DNA of 64,000 nucleotides from Burkholderiaceae bacterium (GTDB lineage: Bacteria; Pseudomonadota; Gammaproteobacteria; Burkholderiales; Burkholderiaceae_C), in assembly GCA_030123545.1 (NCBI GenBank), contig CP126124.1:2604001-2668000 (forward strand), given 5' to 3'. Position numbers and translations under genes: made by a program. Positions 63,528 to 64,000 of the stretch are shown here, in pieces (position 1 is the stretch's first letter; the number at the start of each line of letters is the position of its first letter). Under the pieces are notes generated by a model. It was not told the origin of the DNA. It made no database searches and worked only from the letters and a program-made list of their open reading frames with translations.

Positions 63528-64000
63528 TCACGCGCTGCCTGATGCGGCCCAATGCCTGCGCAGCGCGCGCAACTGCCCGATGAACAGCACGATCCAGGCG
63601 ATGAGACCGATGCCGAACGTCAGGTGCGGCAGCAGGCCGAGGAAGCCCAGATCCATGGCCTGCATCATGCGCAAGGTGCTGGCCGCGTACATGCCGAGCG
63701 GAAACACCGCGCCCCAGTACATCGGGTCGTAGGTGAACGGGAAGCGACGGATGCCGTGACGCCAGACCGCGAGCATCAACAGCATCGGAATCCACCAGGT
63801 TCCTGTTGCCCAGTAGAACACGGTGAAGCCCTTGAGGAATGGCAGCGTCGATTCCAGGAACGGCGCGTGCGGCGTGTTGACGATCAGCATCGAGCCGGCC
63901 AAGGTGGAGATCGCCATCGCGCCCATGTTGATCCAGTACGGGGGCGACAGGTCCGCGGGGGAGAATTCGAAGAAGGTGTAGCGATAGAAAATCAGCGACA
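63528..64000 (-). CDS. TDT/SLAC1-family membrane transporter, start outside the window
   Basis: 157 residues visible, the C-terminal part. The frame is open to the window edge. Helices include FLKGFTVFYWATGTWWIPMLLMLAVW, FPFTYDPMYWGAVFPLGMYAASTL and LPHLTFGIGLIAWIVLFIGQL. The DPMYWGAVFPLGMYA segment is typical of tellurite-resistance/dicarboxylate (TehA/SLAC1) transporters. Substrate unknown. Confidence 0.82.
   Translation of the reverse strand, partial: SLIFYRYTFFEFSPADLSPPYWINMGAMAISTLAGSMLIVNTPHAPFLESTLPFLKGFTVFYWATGTWWIPMLLMLAVWRHGIRRFPFTYDPMYWGAVFPLGMYAASTLRMMQAMDLGFLGLLPHLTFGIGLIAWIVLFIGQLRALRRHWAASGSA

Overview
The window is chromosomal DNA of a high-GC betaproteobacterium, most likely Burkholderiales and probably the Comamonadaceae. 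The pointers are the surE-pcm-nlpD-rpoS-rlmD block, the adjacent earP and efp genes (EF-P with Arg32), an RpoD with a long Ala/Lys-rich N-terminus, a phasin gene for polyhydroxyalkanoate granules, protocatechuate 4,5-cleavage genes, and short dispersed repeats of a kind I associate with Comamonadaceae genomes. The assignment is inferred from gene content; no rRNA is present.

Layout. 1-2417: iron uptake and release (3' part of feoB, a small Cys-rich membrane protein, bfd behind a Fur-box-like site). 2468-8530: a sufBCDSUT Fe-S cluster operon read on the minus strand from a promoter whose -10 box lies inside a perfect 11-1-11 palindrome. 8637-9994: a GlcG/HbpS-like protein and a Bax-inhibitor-1 family membrane protein. 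10016-15161: rlmD, rpoS, nlpD, pcm, surE. 15306-17250: a quinone-oxidoreductase-like enzyme and a DUF3014 protein.

17296-25773 is an integrated element lying 3' of a tRNA-His gene. It carries a P4-type integrase, an AlpA-type regulator, a translationally coupled replication cassette (Toprim primase-like and DUF3987 proteins), small hypothetical genes, a terminase-small-subunit remnant, a lipoprotein gene, and an IS256-family insertion with a 9-bp target duplication. It has no structural phage genes, so it looks like a phage satellite (PICI-like).

25774-37508 returns to core genes: tRNA-His, ppiD, tRNA-Val, HU, a tartrate dehydrogenase-like gene, two EamA transporters, pgsA, uvrC, earP, efp and a LOG-family gene. 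37588-40964: phenylalanine/tyrosine catabolism (phhA, hpd), a LuxR-type regulator and a DUF1059 protein. 41099-45775: rmuC, a Cpx-like two-component system with a Spy/CpxP-like lipoprotein, and a small hypothetical gene. 45858-53922: a hydroxyacid dehydrogenase, an antiporter, pncB, nitroreductase, thioesterase, phasin (promoter between two candidate PhaR operators), a patatin-like lipoprotein and a short-chain dehydrogenase. 54033-60324: acyl-CoA ligase, dnaG, rpoD. 60421-62686: ligB and ligA divergent from a LysR regulator. The window ends with a tyrosine phosphatase and a TDT-family membrane protein cut by the edge.

The most unusual pattern is a dispersed AT-rich palindromic repeat with the core TTGCTA-N9-TAGC/T. 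I count eight or nine copies in 64 kb. Five lie inside conserved genes (feoB, rlmD, pcm, earP, dnaG), where they are read through in frame at linkers or termini.
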